NCBI RefSeq assembly: GCF_049276915.1
Contig: NZ_JBASXK010000051.1
Coordinates: 11,723-75,722, forward strand
From: Aestuariivita sp049276915
GTDB taxonomy: Bacteria; Pseudomonadota; Alphaproteobacteria; Rhodobacterales; Rhodobacteraceae
DNA length: 64,000 nt
Direction of reading: 5' to 3'
The notes under the pieces: model-generated
Databases searched by the model: none
What the model saw: only the letters and a program-made list of their open reading frames with translations
Told to the model about the DNA's origin: nothing
Position numbers and translations under genes: made by a program
Shown: piece by piece, positions 18,478 through 26,356 of the stretch
How positions within the stretch are numbered: the stretch's first letter is position 1
Layout: each line of letters starts with the position of its first letter

Positions 18478-19260
18478 TCAGAGCGGAATGACCTCGCCCG
18501 CGCCCACATGCGGTGTGCCAAGCGCCGCATGAAACGCCGCCATGTATTCGAACTCGACACAATGCATGGGCAACAGCAACTCGGGTGCCATGCGGCGAAA
18601 ATAGTCGATCGTGGCTTCGATCGGCGGATCCTCGGCAGCCATCAGGTGAAAGCCGCCGATCACGGCGCGCAGCGGCAGGCCCGTGACGGCCATGGCATGC
18701 TCGCAGATGTTGCAGATGTTGCAGATTCCCGCATGCGCGCATCCGCTGACAATCACGACACCCGTCGGGATCTCGAAGGCAAGGGCGGTGTCATCAGGCA
18801 TCGGATCGTCGAAAAACGCGCCCCTCTCGAACGGGGTTACCCGCGGGATTTCGCCCAGAAACCACGCGCCAGGCATCATCTGTGTCGCTGTCGTTTCGGT
18901 CTGGATGTCGAAATCATCAGACAGAACCTGATGAATGCGCGCGTAATCGGCGTGTATGGTCTTGTCGTCGGTGTCCAGAACAGCGGTCAGGATACGCGGG
19001 TGCAGGATCAGCCGTTTCCTGTCGGTGACCTGATGATGCAACAAGCCTCGCGTGTGATCACGGTGAAAATGCGACAGCGCGATCATGTTGACCGTGTCGA
19101 GATCAATTTCCGCAATCGCGGCATTGCGCTGCCATATATCCGAGAACCCGGTATCGAACAGGATCGTCTGATCGCCATAACCGATCAGCGCGGAAAAGCC
19201 CCATTCGGCCTGCCACACCATCCCCGTCGCGAGGTTTTCGCACAGAATACGGATCTCCAT
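18478..19260 (-). CDS. MBL-fold metallo-hydrolase in the phn operon
   Basis: A 260-residue metallo-beta-lactamase-fold protein. The metal site is canonical: His64-x-His66-x-Asp68-His69 (SHFHRDHTRG), an Asp36 in LFDTG, and a later His in SGCAHAG. It resembles the group annotated as dihydropterin/ribofuranosylaminobenzene 5'-phosphate synthase-like hydrolases. It is not an obvious PhnP: the usual PhnP cysteine zinc site near the N-terminus is absent. It lies 39 bp downstream of phnM on the same strand, in the position where PhnP activity (opening of phosphoribosyl 1,2-cyclic phosphate) would be needed. A Cys-rich stretch (CNICNICEHA) comes from a 9-bp tandem repeat. The PhnP-like role is a hypothesis. 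Confidence 0.85.
   Translation of the reverse strand: MEIRILCENLATGMVWQAEWGFSALIGYGDQTILFDTGFSDIWQRNAAIAEIDLDTVNMIALSHFHRDHTRGLLHHQVTDRKRLILHPRILTAVLDTDDKTIHADYARIHQVLSDDFDIQTETTATQMMPGAWFLGEIPRVTPFERGAFFDDPMPDDTALAFEIPTGVVIVSGCAHAGICNICNICEHAMAVTGLPLRAVIGGFHLMAAEDPPIEATIDYFRRMAPELLLPMHCVEFEYMAAFHAALGTPHVGAGEVIPL
18703..18727 (-). repeat. 9-bp tandem repeat inside the MBL gene
   Basis: GCAGATGTT is repeated at 18703-18711 and 18712-18720 and followed by a partial copy (GCAGATT). On the coding strand it encodes a duplicated Cys-Asn-Ile, giving CNICNIC just after the metal-ligand segment GCAHAG. It keeps the frame and looks like replication slippage. Confidence 0.8.
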
Positions 19261-19299
19261 ACGGGCAGCCTGGCGCGCTTTCCAGCCTGTGCCCAGCGC

Positions 19300-20439
19300 T
19301 CAACTCACGCGGCGGCCATGACACCAGACCGAACGCACCACTGGCATCTGACCGATGCGCGCCACGCGCACCAGATCGGCATACATCCCTTCGGCGATCC
19401 GACCCCGATCCGTCAGCCTTGTTGCCTGCGCAGGGGCGGCCGTAACCGTCGCCAGGCCACGCGGTAAATCCCCCCAGAGATCCGCCAGCAGAAATGCCCC
19501 GGTCAGCAAGGCCGATGGCACATAGTCAGAGGACAGAATGTCCAGCAACCCGGCCTCGGCCAGTTCATGCGCGGCCACATTGCCCGAATGCGACCCGCCC
19601 CGGATCAGATTGGGCGCGCCCATCATAACCGCAATACCGTGATCCTGACAGGCTACAGCGGCTTCCTGCGTAGTCGGGAATTCCGCCAGGCGGATCCCAT
19701 GGGACGCAGACACATCCACCTGCCCGCGCGTGGTATCATCATGGCTTGCCAGGATCGCTCCGAGCCGCGCGGCCTCGGTCACGGCGACCGCCTCGTGGCG
19801 CTCTCCATGCTGATCGCGCAGGGTCTTGAGGTTCTCCACATGGGCTTCGAACTCGGCGTCGGTCAGGTTGTTCTTGCCCTGCACATAAAGCTTCAGCTTG
19901 GAGAGATCGCGAAACTGCCGTTGCCCCGGCGTGTGATCCATCAGGCTGACCAGACCAACGCGGTCCTCGGCCGTGAACTCGGCCAGTTCCTCTTCCAGAG
20001 TTTCCGAGCACAGCTCGGCACGCAGATGCAGGTAATGTGAAATCTTCAACGCCCCGCTCTTGCGCATCTCCATCAACTCGGAGGCCAGAGGGCGCGCATA
20101 TTTCAGATAGCGCCCCTTGCCCGATGGGATCGATCCGACCCGCATCGCGTCAAACACCGTGGTGATCCCCACGCTGGCCAATTCCCCGTCATGGGCCAGA
20201 ATGGCCGGCCCATGGGGCCAGTCCACGCGCGGGCGCGGCTGGATGTGACGCTCAAGATTGTCGGTATGCAGCTCGATCAGACCAGGGATGAGCAGATCAC
20301 CCTCCATATCCAACGCGCCGGGTGCCTGCGTAGGCCCGTCGGATATCTCGACAATCCGTCCATCGCGCATGACAAGCGTGCCAAAGCGCAGTTCGTCCTC
20401 CAGAACCAGCCTGGCATTTGTAATCAGGGTGTCTTGCAC
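19300..20439 (-). CDS. phnM: PhnM, ribose 1-methylphosphonate 5-triphosphate diphosphatase
   Basis: A 379-residue amidohydrolase-superfamily enzyme. In C-P lyase pathways PhnM removes pyrophosphate from alpha-D-ribose 1-phosphonate 5-triphosphate. Metal ligands are in the family-specific block LIELHTDNLERH (His58, with Asp60 and His65), and the typical SHDDTT block is present near residues 235-240. The context (phnN and phnL just upstream on the same strand) confirms the identity. The ATG at 20439 follows phnN by 30 bp. It is the last recognised C-P lyase gene of the operon, followed by the MBL protein. Confidence 0.95.
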   Translation of the reverse strand: MQDTLITNARLVLEDELRFGTLVMRDGRIVEISDGPTQAPGALDMEGDLLIPGLIELHTDNLERHIQPRPRVDWPHGPAILAHDGELASVGITTVFDAMRVGSIPSGKGRYLKYARPLASELMEMRKSGALKISHYLHLRAELCSETLEEELAEFTAEDRVGLVSLMDHTPGQRQFRDLSKLKLYVQGKNNLTDAEFEAHVENLKTLRDQHGERHEAVAVTEAARLGAILASHDDTTRGQVDVSASHGIRLAEFPTTQEAAVACQDHGIAVMMGAPNLIRGGSHSGNVAAHELAEAGLLDILSSDYVPSALLTGAFLLADLWGDLPRGLATVTAAPAQATRLTDRGRIAEGMYADLVRVARIGQMPVVRSVWCHGRRVS

Positions 20440-20469
20440 GTCGGGTCACCTTTCAAAGGGTCAACTGTT

Positions 20470-21015
20470 TCAGACCTGCTCGGGATCAAGCGCGGCGAGG
20501 CAAGCGGCCACGCTCTGCTCAAGTGAGCCGGAGTTGTCGATATGGGTTACACTCAAGGACGCCGACAGTGGCGGTGCCACGCGGGCGATACGCGCGGCGA
20601 TATCATCAGGTGTTTCGCGCCCGCGCCGGGCCAGCCGCATGGCACGAATGTCATCGCTGGCGGTGATGTTGAACACGTGCAGGCCCCCAAAAGCCACCGC
20701 CGCCACCGGCAAAACCGAGCGAGACAGGTTGACCATCGCGTCCCGCCCTTCAGCAAGCCGCGCGTGCAGCGAGGACGGGATGCCATAGCGCAGACCATGC
20801 GCCTGCCAGTGCAGCGCGAATGCGCCCTCCTTCAGACGTGCCGCGAACTCGGCCTCGCTGACGCTTTCAAACGGTTCGCCCTCGGGATCGCTGGGCCGCG
20901 TGATCACCCGCTGCACCCGGTAGATGTCAGGGCGCGCCTGGGCCAGCGCGGCCATGACAGTGTCCTTGCCCGCCCCTGACGGACCAACCACCGCAATCAG
21001 GCGTCCCCATCTCAT
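20470..21015 (-). CDS. phnN: PhnN, ribose 1,5-bisphosphate phosphokinase
   Basis: A 181-residue P-loop kinase of the guanylate-kinase-like fold with Walker A GPSGAGKD (11-18) and the RVITRPSDPEGEPFESVS segment typical of PhnN. It converts ribose 1,5-bisphosphate to PRPP, the end of the C-P lyase route. Its start overlaps phnL by 4 nt, showing tight coupling. Confidence 0.95.
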   Translation of the reverse strand: MRWGRLIAVVGPSGAGKDTVMAALAQARPDIYRVQRVITRPSDPEGEPFESVSEAEFAARLKEGAFALHWQAHGLRYGIPSSLHARLAEGRDAMVNLSRSVLPVAAVAFGGLHVFNITASDDIRAMRLARRGRETPDDIAARIARVAPPLSASLSVTHIDNSGSLEQSVAACLAALDPEQV

Positions 21016-21698
21016 GCCGCCATCCCCGGAGTAAAACGGGTTACATCGATTTCTCGGTCAGCCACCCGGTCGCGCGCGGCCTCGTCATGAAAAATCCCAA
21101 CAATGGCCGTCCCGCGGGCCTTGGCTTCTTCGATCAGGCCCAGCACAGTTTCACGGTTGGTCGCATCAAGACTCGCCGTCGGTTCATCCAGAAGCATTGC
21201 CGGATAGGGATGCGCAAAGCCCCGGGCAATGTTGACGCGCTGCTGCTCTCCGCCCGAAAAGGTCGTCGGTGACAGCGCCCAGAGCGTGCGCGGAATACGC
21301 AATCGCTCCAGCAGATCACGCGCACGCGCCAGCGCCACTTGGCGCTCGATCGCCACCGCCAGCAGCGGTTCGGCCACCACCTCAAGGGTCGGCACGCGGG
21401 GCACCACGCGCAGAAACTGGCTGACATAACCCAGCCTGTCGCGGCGCAACGCCAGAACATCGCGCGGTTCCGCCCCCACCAACTCAACCCCGGCGATTTT
21501 GACCGACCCGGAATCGGCCAGGTAGTTTCCATAAATCATCCGCATGAGCGTAGATTTCCCCGCCCCCGACTGACCGGTCAGCGCGACACATTCGCCCGCG
21601 GCCACATCGAAACTTGCCCCCGCCATCACCTGAATTCGTGCACCGCCCTGATTGTGCAGGGTAAAGCTCTTGGAGAGGTTCTCGATCTGGATCATCAT
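21012..21698 (-). CDS. phnL: PhnL, ABC-type ATPase of the C-P lyase system
   Basis: A 228-residue ATPase with Walker A GQSGAGKS and the PhnL-specific stretch RDRLGYVSQFLRVVPRVP. The signature is FSGGEQQRVNIARGF and Walker B LLDEPTASLD. PhnL is needed for the nucleosyl-transfer step with PhnGHI and is not a membrane transporter ATPase. ATG 21698 is chosen because AAGGG lies 7 nt upstream and the protein begins at the conserved MIQIENLSK; an upstream in-frame extension would overlap phnK. Confidence 0.95.
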   Translation of the reverse strand: MMIQIENLSKSFTLHNQGGARIQVMAGASFDVAAGECVALTGQSGAGKSTLMRMIYGNYLADSGSVKIAGVELVGAEPRDVLALRRDRLGYVSQFLRVVPRVPTLEVVAEPLLAVAIERQVALARARDLLERLRIPRTLWALSPTTFSGGEQQRVNIARGFAHPYPAMLLDEPTASLDATNRETVLGLIEEAKARGTAIVGIFHDEAARDRVADREIDVTRFTPGMAA

Positions 21699-21738
21699 AT
21701 TTAATCCCTTGTGAGTAAACGCTGGCTTCGACGAAGCC

Positions 21739-22509
21739 TCAGACATGCAGAACCGAAGACACCAGCAGTTGCGAATAGGCATGCTGCGGATCATCCAGAA
21801 CCTGATCCGTCAGACCGGCCTCGACGACGTGGCCACCCTTCATCACCATGATGCGATGGGCCAGCAACCGCACCACGGCAAGATCATGTGTCACGATGAT
21901 CGCCGACAATCCCATCTCGCGCACCAGCCCGCGCAACAGATCCAGCAATCGCGCCTGCACGCTCACATCCAGACCACCCGTGGGTTCATCCATGAACACC
22001 AATCGCGGCCCTGTCACCAGATTGCGCGCGATCTGCAACCGCTGTTGCATCCCCCCCGAGAAGGACGATGGGCGATCATCCACCCGGTCCTGGCTGATCT
22101 CGACCCGGCCCAGCCAGTCTGTCGCGCTTTCGCGGATCTCGCCATAGTGACGCGCACCCACCGCCATCAGCCGTTCGCCGACATTGCCCCCGGCGCTGAC
22201 GGACATGCGCAGACCATCGCGCGGGTTCTGATGCACAAAGGCCCAATCCGTGCGGCCGAGCATCCTGCGTTCCGGCTCGCTTAACGTCAGCGTGTCGCGC
22301 AGACCCTGCCCGCGCATGTCATAGAGCACCTGTCCGCTATCGGGGGCCAGATGTCCGGCCAGACAACTCAGCAAGGTCGACTTGCCCGACCCACTCTCGC
22401 CGACGATGCCCATCACCTCTCCGGGATAGAGATCAAAGCCGATATCGCTGCAACCGATTCGGCCGCCGTAGGTTTTGGTGATCTCGCGGACCGACAGTAA
22501 CGGGGTCAT
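21739..22509 (-). CDS. phnK: PhnK, ABC-type ATPase of the C-P lyase core
   Basis: A 256-residue ATPase with Walker A GESGSGKS, signature FSGGMQQRLQIARNL and Walker B FMDEPTGGLDVSVQ. It binds the PhnGHIJ core and is required for turnover. The ATG at 22509 overlaps the phnJ stop by 4 nt; the 40-bp gap to phnL is the widest in this part of the operon. Confidence 0.95.
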   Translation of the reverse strand: MTPLLSVREITKTYGGRIGCSDIGFDLYPGEVMGIVGESGSGKSTLLSCLAGHLAPDSGQVLYDMRGQGLRDTLTLSEPERRMLGRTDWAFVHQNPRDGLRMSVSAGGNVGERLMAVGARHYGEIRESATDWLGRVEISQDRVDDRPSSFSGGMQQRLQIARNLVTGPRLVFMDEPTGGLDVSVQARLLDLLRGLVREMGLSAIIVTHDLAVVRLLAHRIMVMKGGHVVEAGLTDQVLDDPQHAYSQLLVSSVLHV

Positions 22510-23345
22510 GCCGCCTCTCCCTTTGTGCGGGTTGCGCAATAATCGGTATCAGAACAGACAAACATCCGCCCGCCTGCATCATCCACGATCACCTCATCAA
22601 GATAGCTGTCGATCGCACCGCACAATGCACAGGGATGATCGGGTTTGGAGGCCTCGAACGGATGATCCTCGAAATCAAGGCTGACCACCCGCGTATGGGG
22701 TGGAATGGCATAGATGCGCTGCTCGCGCCCCGCGCCAAACAGCTGGATCGCCGCCATCTCCATCTTGGGATTGTCGAATTTCGGGATGGGCGAGGGATCC
22801 ATGACATACCGTCCCTCGACCTTGACCGGATAGGCATAAGCGGTGGCAATCGCCCCGTGCCGTGCGATATCTTCATAGAGTTTCACATGCATCAGCCCGT
22901 ATTCTTCCAGCGCATGCATCTTGCGCGTTTCGGTCTCACGTGGTTCGAGAAACCGCAAAGGCTCGGGGATGGGCACCTGATAGACAAGGATCTGATCCTC
23001 TCTCAGAGGCTCTTCAGGGATGCGGTGGCGGGTCTGGATGACTGAGGCCTCACCCGTCCGTTCCGTCGTGGCAACCCCGGCGGTGTTCTGAAAGAACTTG
23101 CGGATCGACACCGCGTTGGTGGTGTCATCCGCGCCCTGATCAATCACCTTGAGGGTATCGTCCGGCGTGAGGCAAGCAGCCGTCACCTGCACGCCACCCG
23201 TACCCCAGCCATAGGGCATGGGCATCTCGCGGCTGGCGAAGGGCACCTGATAGCCCGGGATCGCGATTCCCTTGAGGATCGCGCGGCGGATCATGCGTTT
23301 TGTCTGCTCATCGAGATAGGCAAAATTATAGTCGGAGTGCGTCAT
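22506..23345 (-). CDS. phnJ: PhnJ, radical SAM C-P lyase
   Basis: A 279-residue catalytic subunit that breaks the carbon-phosphorus bond using S-adenosylmethionine and a 4Fe-4S cluster. All four conserved cysteines are present (239, 242, 264 and 270, in HPCALCG and FVCSDTDYC), matching the CxxC-x21-C-x5-C layout of E. coli PhnJ. The glycyl-radical glycine is Gly31 in IPGYQVPF. The enzyme therefore looks catalytically intact. A 73-bp gap separates it from phnI. Confidence 0.97.
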   Translation of the reverse strand: MTHSDYNFAYLDEQTKRMIRRAILKGIAIPGYQVPFASREMPMPYGWGTGGVQVTAACLTPDDTLKVIDQGADDTTNAVSIRKFFQNTAGVATTERTGEASVIQTRHRIPEEPLREDQILVYQVPIPEPLRFLEPRETETRKMHALEEYGLMHVKLYEDIARHGAIATAYAYPVKVEGRYVMDPSPIPKFDNPKMEMAAIQLFGAGREQRIYAIPPHTRVVSLDFEDHPFEASKPDHPCALCGAIDSYLDEVIVDDAGGRMFVCSDTDYCATRTKGEAA

Positions 23346-23418
23346 GATCCCATCTCCAGCGTCGCGCCATGCGCTGTGTTGCTTGGGGCAGCCCCAAGAA
23401 GAACCTGTTCCAAGCCGC

Positions 23419-24507
23419 TCATTCCGCGGCCTCCTGATGCGCTGCCCGCGCCTCAGTGCGAAGTTTGCGGATCAGCTCCAGCTCGGATTGGAAATCCACG
23501 TAATGGGGCAGTTTGATATGTTCCAGAAACCCGGTTGCTTGAATGTTGTCGGCGTGGCTCAGCACGAATTCCTCGTCCTGCGCCGGAGCGCCCACATTGT
23601 CCTCGCCCAGTTCTTCCCAGCGCAGGGCCCGATCCACCAGCGCCATCGAGATCGCCTTGCGTTCGGAATGCCCAAAGACCAGCCCATAGCCGCGCGTGAA
23701 TTGCGCAGGCTCGGTCTTGGAGCCGGTGAACTGGTTGACGGTCTCGCATTCGGTCAGCAGGATCTCTCCGATTTCGATCGAGAAGCCCAACTCGGCAATC
23801 TCCATCTCGACGGGCACCGTGCCCACGCGCATCTCACCCACAAACGGGTGATTGCGCCCGTATCCGCGCTGGGTCGAATAGGCCATGCCCAGCACAAAGC
23901 CCTCATCCCCACGGGTAAGCGCCTGCAGGCGCAGGGCACGGTCGGCAGGATATTCCATCGGCGCGCGGGTGATGTCCGCAGGCGTCTCGTCAGACCGGAT
24001 CTCGGGCTGGATCAGACCATCGCGATTGAGAAATTCGGTGACACGCGGCTTGGGCTCGGGATCAGGCATGGCCTCGGGCGGCGGGCTCAGACCTTCGCTC
24101 TCGGCGGCCAGTGCGAAATCCAGAAGACGGTGTGTATAGTCAAAGGTCGGTCCCAGAACCTGACCGCCGGGCAGATCCTTGAAGGTTGCCGAAATACGGC
24201 GATCACAAAGCATCGCGCCGGTCTCGACAGGCTTGGAATGACCAATGCGCGGCAAGGTCGTGCGATAGGCGCGGATGAGGAAGATCGCCTCGATCAGATC
24301 GCCGCGCGATTGCTTGATCGCCAGCGCGGCCAGATCCGGGTCATAGAGCGAGCCTTCGGCCATCACCCGGTGCACGGCCAGCGAAAGCTGCTCACGGATC
24401 TGCGAGAGGCCCAGTTCGGCTACATCCGTATCCCCCCGGCGTTCCTCGGCCAGCCAAGCATGGGCATTGTCGATGGCGCGCTCGCCCCCTTTGACGGCTA
24501 CATACAT
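23419..24507 (-). CDS. phnI: PhnI, C-P lyase core subunit
   Basis: A 362-residue PhnI homologue, beginning MYVAVKGGERAIDNAHAWL as in the family. PhnI is the nucleosidase-type subunit that, with PhnG, PhnH and PhnL, couples phosphonate to ribose of ATP. ATG 24507 lies one base after the phnH stop; a longer in-frame start would overlap phnH. A conserved His-bearing segment (RIGHSKPVETGAMLCDRRIS) is present. Confidence 0.95.
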   Translation of the reverse strand: MYVAVKGGERAIDNAHAWLAEERRGDTDVAELGLSQIREQLSLAVHRVMAEGSLYDPDLAALAIKQSRGDLIEAIFLIRAYRTTLPRIGHSKPVETGAMLCDRRISATFKDLPGGQVLGPTFDYTHRLLDFALAAESEGLSPPPEAMPDPEPKPRVTEFLNRDGLIQPEIRSDETPADITRAPMEYPADRALRLQALTRGDEGFVLGMAYSTQRGYGRNHPFVGEMRVGTVPVEMEIAELGFSIEIGEILLTECETVNQFTGSKTEPAQFTRGYGLVFGHSERKAISMALVDRALRWEELGEDNVGAPAQDEEFVLSHADNIQATGFLEHIKLPHYVDFQSELELIRKLRTEARAAHQEAAE

Positions 24508-24508
24508 C

Positions 24509-25078
24509 TTACATCGCCTCCACAATCGTACTGCGCGGCAGGCCCGCGATCTGATCGCCTGCGGTCAGGAAGAAATCCAGACCCTGCGGAAACAACGCGC
24601 GATTGTCCTGAAACGCCTGCGTTTCCGGCAAGCTCAGATACGCGACCGTTTCGATCCCCGGCCCGGAGAGGCGCGCACCGGTTTGGGCCAGCGTAGCGGT
24701 CTCGACAATCAGCGTGGCCGCGCGGTCGGGATATTCGGCACTGCCGATGGAAAAACGATGGAGCGGGCTCAGAGCCTGCCATGTACCAAGGGCAAAAGCG
24801 GCCGGTTCGGGGCCCGTGACAGGCGCTCCGATGTGAAAGGCAATCCAGGCGCGGATGTCAGCCGTGTCGTGATCTCCAGCCAGATGAATGGGCGTTTCAG
24901 GGTCACACAGCACCAACATCAACGTGGCCGCAGCAGGCGAGACCGGAGTCGGGGCCCGCGCGCCGGTAATCGTCTCGATCCGGCCTGGCCGGGACAGCGC
25001 ATTCAGCGCGGCACGAAAGCCATGGGCCGCATCATGGGGCGCATTGATGAACCCCCCAGAAAGAGCATCGGCATGCAT
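24509..25078 (-). CDS. phnH: PhnH, C-P lyase core subunit
   Basis: A 189-residue PhnH with the typical start GGFINAPHDAAHGFRAALNALSRPG and the C-terminal half PGIETVAYLSLPETQAF. PhnH dimerises in the PhnGHIJ complex. The gene overlaps the phnG stop by one base (TGATG) and precedes phnI by one base. Confidence 0.95.
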   Translation of the reverse strand: MHADALSGGFINAPHDAAHGFRAALNALSRPGRIETITGARAPTPVSPAAATLMLVLCDPETPIHLAGDHDTADIRAWIAFHIGAPVTGPEPAAFALGTWQALSPLHRFSIGSAEYPDRAATLIVETATLAQTGARLSGPGIETVAYLSLPETQAFQDNRALFPQGLDFFLTAGDQIAGLPRSTIVEAM

Positions 25079-25542
25079 CAGTCTTCTCCCCGGACCATGG
25101 TAAAGAAATCGACCTTGGTGCCCGCAGCCTTGGCCGCGCGCGTGGTGCGCCGTGCGGTCTCTTCGCGTGCCAACGGGTCCAGGACAATGTCCCGGATCTC
25201 TGCTGCCGCCGCGCCTTGCATCAATGCGTCGACAACAGCCGCGCGTTCGGCATGGGCCTTCGAGCGGCCCTGCACATAGGCATGACCCACAGTCCCGCAG
25301 GACAGGCGCAGTGCGCAGCGGGTCACGGTCATTTCACCCAAGTTGAAGGCACCCCCCGTCCCTCCGGTTCGGCCCCGCACCATGACCCCTCCGGTTTCGG
25401 GCGGGCGGAGCCAATCGAAGGCGGGCGCGTCGATTTGCGCATAAATCGCGCTGAGTCGCGCTTCGGGGGCGCGCGCCAGAAGACCCATCCAGGTCTTGCG
25501 CGCCTGCGCGGGGTCAGTGTTGGGGGGCAGATCATCAAGCAT
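25078..25542 (-). CDS. phnG: PhnG, C-P lyase core subunit
   Basis: A 154-residue PhnG, first gene of the minus-strand operon phnGHIJKLNM. It contains the RTGGTGGAFNLGEMTVTRCALRL core and a GHAYVQGRS segment with the His and Arg conserved in PhnG. The ATG at 25542 is preceded by AAGGTG 5 nt upstream. One TAGACA hexamer of the operator array sits just before its start codon, so a bound repressor would cover the ribosome-binding region. Confidence 0.94.
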   Translation of the reverse strand: MLDDLPPNTDPAQARKTWMGLLARAPEARLSAIYAQIDAPAFDWLRPPETGGVMVRGRTGGTGGAFNLGEMTVTRCALRLSCGTVGHAYVQGRSKAHAERAAVVDALMQGAAAAEIRDIVLDPLAREETARRTTRAAKAAGTKVDFFTMVRGED

Positions 25543-25543
25543 C

Positions 25544-25586
25544 TAGACACCTTGCGGATTTGTCTATATTTGTCTATTTATAGACA
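25544..25586. promoter_or_regulatory. PhnF operator array in the phnF-phnG promoter region
   Basis: Four copies of one hexamer occur in 43 bp: TAGACA at 25544-25549, TGTCTA at 25561-25566, TGTCTA at 25571-25576 and TAGACA at 25581-25586. The last two form a perfect inverted repeat (TGTCTA-TTTA-TAGACA). The last three are spaced exactly 10 bp apart, so they lie on one face of the helix. The array sits between phnG and divergent phnF and covers the phnG promoter region, as expected for a GntR/HutC-type repressor. Confidence 0.8.
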
Positions 25587-25645
25587 ACTCATACGCCAAA
25601 CCCGCCCCTCATCACAAGCATGGTTTCGTGAAACTTTGGTGACAC

Positions 25646-26356
25646 ATGCCCCGCACGCCAATCTGGAAATCCATCTCGCAGACGCTGGAAACCGAGATTT
25701 CCGCGCGTCATTATGGCCCCGGTGACCAGCTTCCCACCGAGGCAGCGCTCTCGGCGCGTTTTGATGTGAACCGGCACACGGTGCGCAGGGCGCTGGCTGA
25801 AATGGCCGAGCGCGGGATCGTCCAATCGCGGCGCGGCTCGGGCGTTTATGTCTCGGAAAACCCGGCCACATATCCGATCTCGAAACGGGTGCGGTTTCAT
25901 CAGAACATCAAGGCCGCCGGTCAGTTTCCGCAAAAACGTGTGTTGCGGCTGGAGACACGGGCAGCGGATGCCAAAGAGGCCGAGGCGCTGCGAATATCCA
26001 AGGGCGATGCGCTGCATGTCTATGAGGGGCTGTCGCTGGCCGAGGGCAAACCGATTGCCTGGTTCCAAAGCCTCTTTCCTGCCGAACGCTTTGCAGCGCT
26101 GCCCGAGATCCTGAACGAGGTCAGTTCGGTCACCGAGGCGCTGAGACGTTGCGGCGTTGATGATTACACCCGCGCCGAGACCCGGCTGACGGCGGTTGCG
26201 GCAACATCCGTGCAAGCAGTGCATCTGCAGGTGCGCGAGGGCGCGCCACTGCTACGCTCGACCGCGCTGAACGTCGATCCGGATCTCTGCCCGGTCGAGT
26301 TCGGGATCACCTTTTTCGTATCGGACCGGGTCGTTCTGACGGTAACGCCCGACTGA
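25646..26356 (+). CDS. phnF: PhnF, GntR/UTRA-family regulator of phosphonate genes
   Basis: A 236-residue regulator. The N-terminal winged helix runs from about 1 to 75 (IWKSISQTLETEISARHYGPGDQLPTE, then FDVNRHTVRRALAEM, then RRGSGVYV). The UTRA domain follows. PhnF proteins repress phn operons and are encoded divergently from phnG, as here. It likely binds the hexamer array in the 103-bp gap and so controls both phnF and phnGHIJKLNM. It converges directly on the hexapeptide transferase gene. Confidence 0.93.
   Translation: MPRTPIWKSISQTLETEISARHYGPGDQLPTEAALSARFDVNRHTVRRALAEMAERGIVQSRRGSGVYVSENPATYPISKRVRFHQNIKAAGQFPQKRVLRLETRAADAKEAEALRISKGDALHVYEGLSLAEGKPIAWFQSLFPAERFAALPEILNEVSSVTEALRRCGVDDYTRAETRLTAVAATSVQAVHLQVREGAPLLRSTALNVDPDLCPVEFGITFFVSDRVVLTVTPD

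Noticed and set aside
23344..24696. 450-codon plus-strand frame opposite phnI
   Set aside because: Antisense shadow of the clearly recognisable C-P lyase genes.
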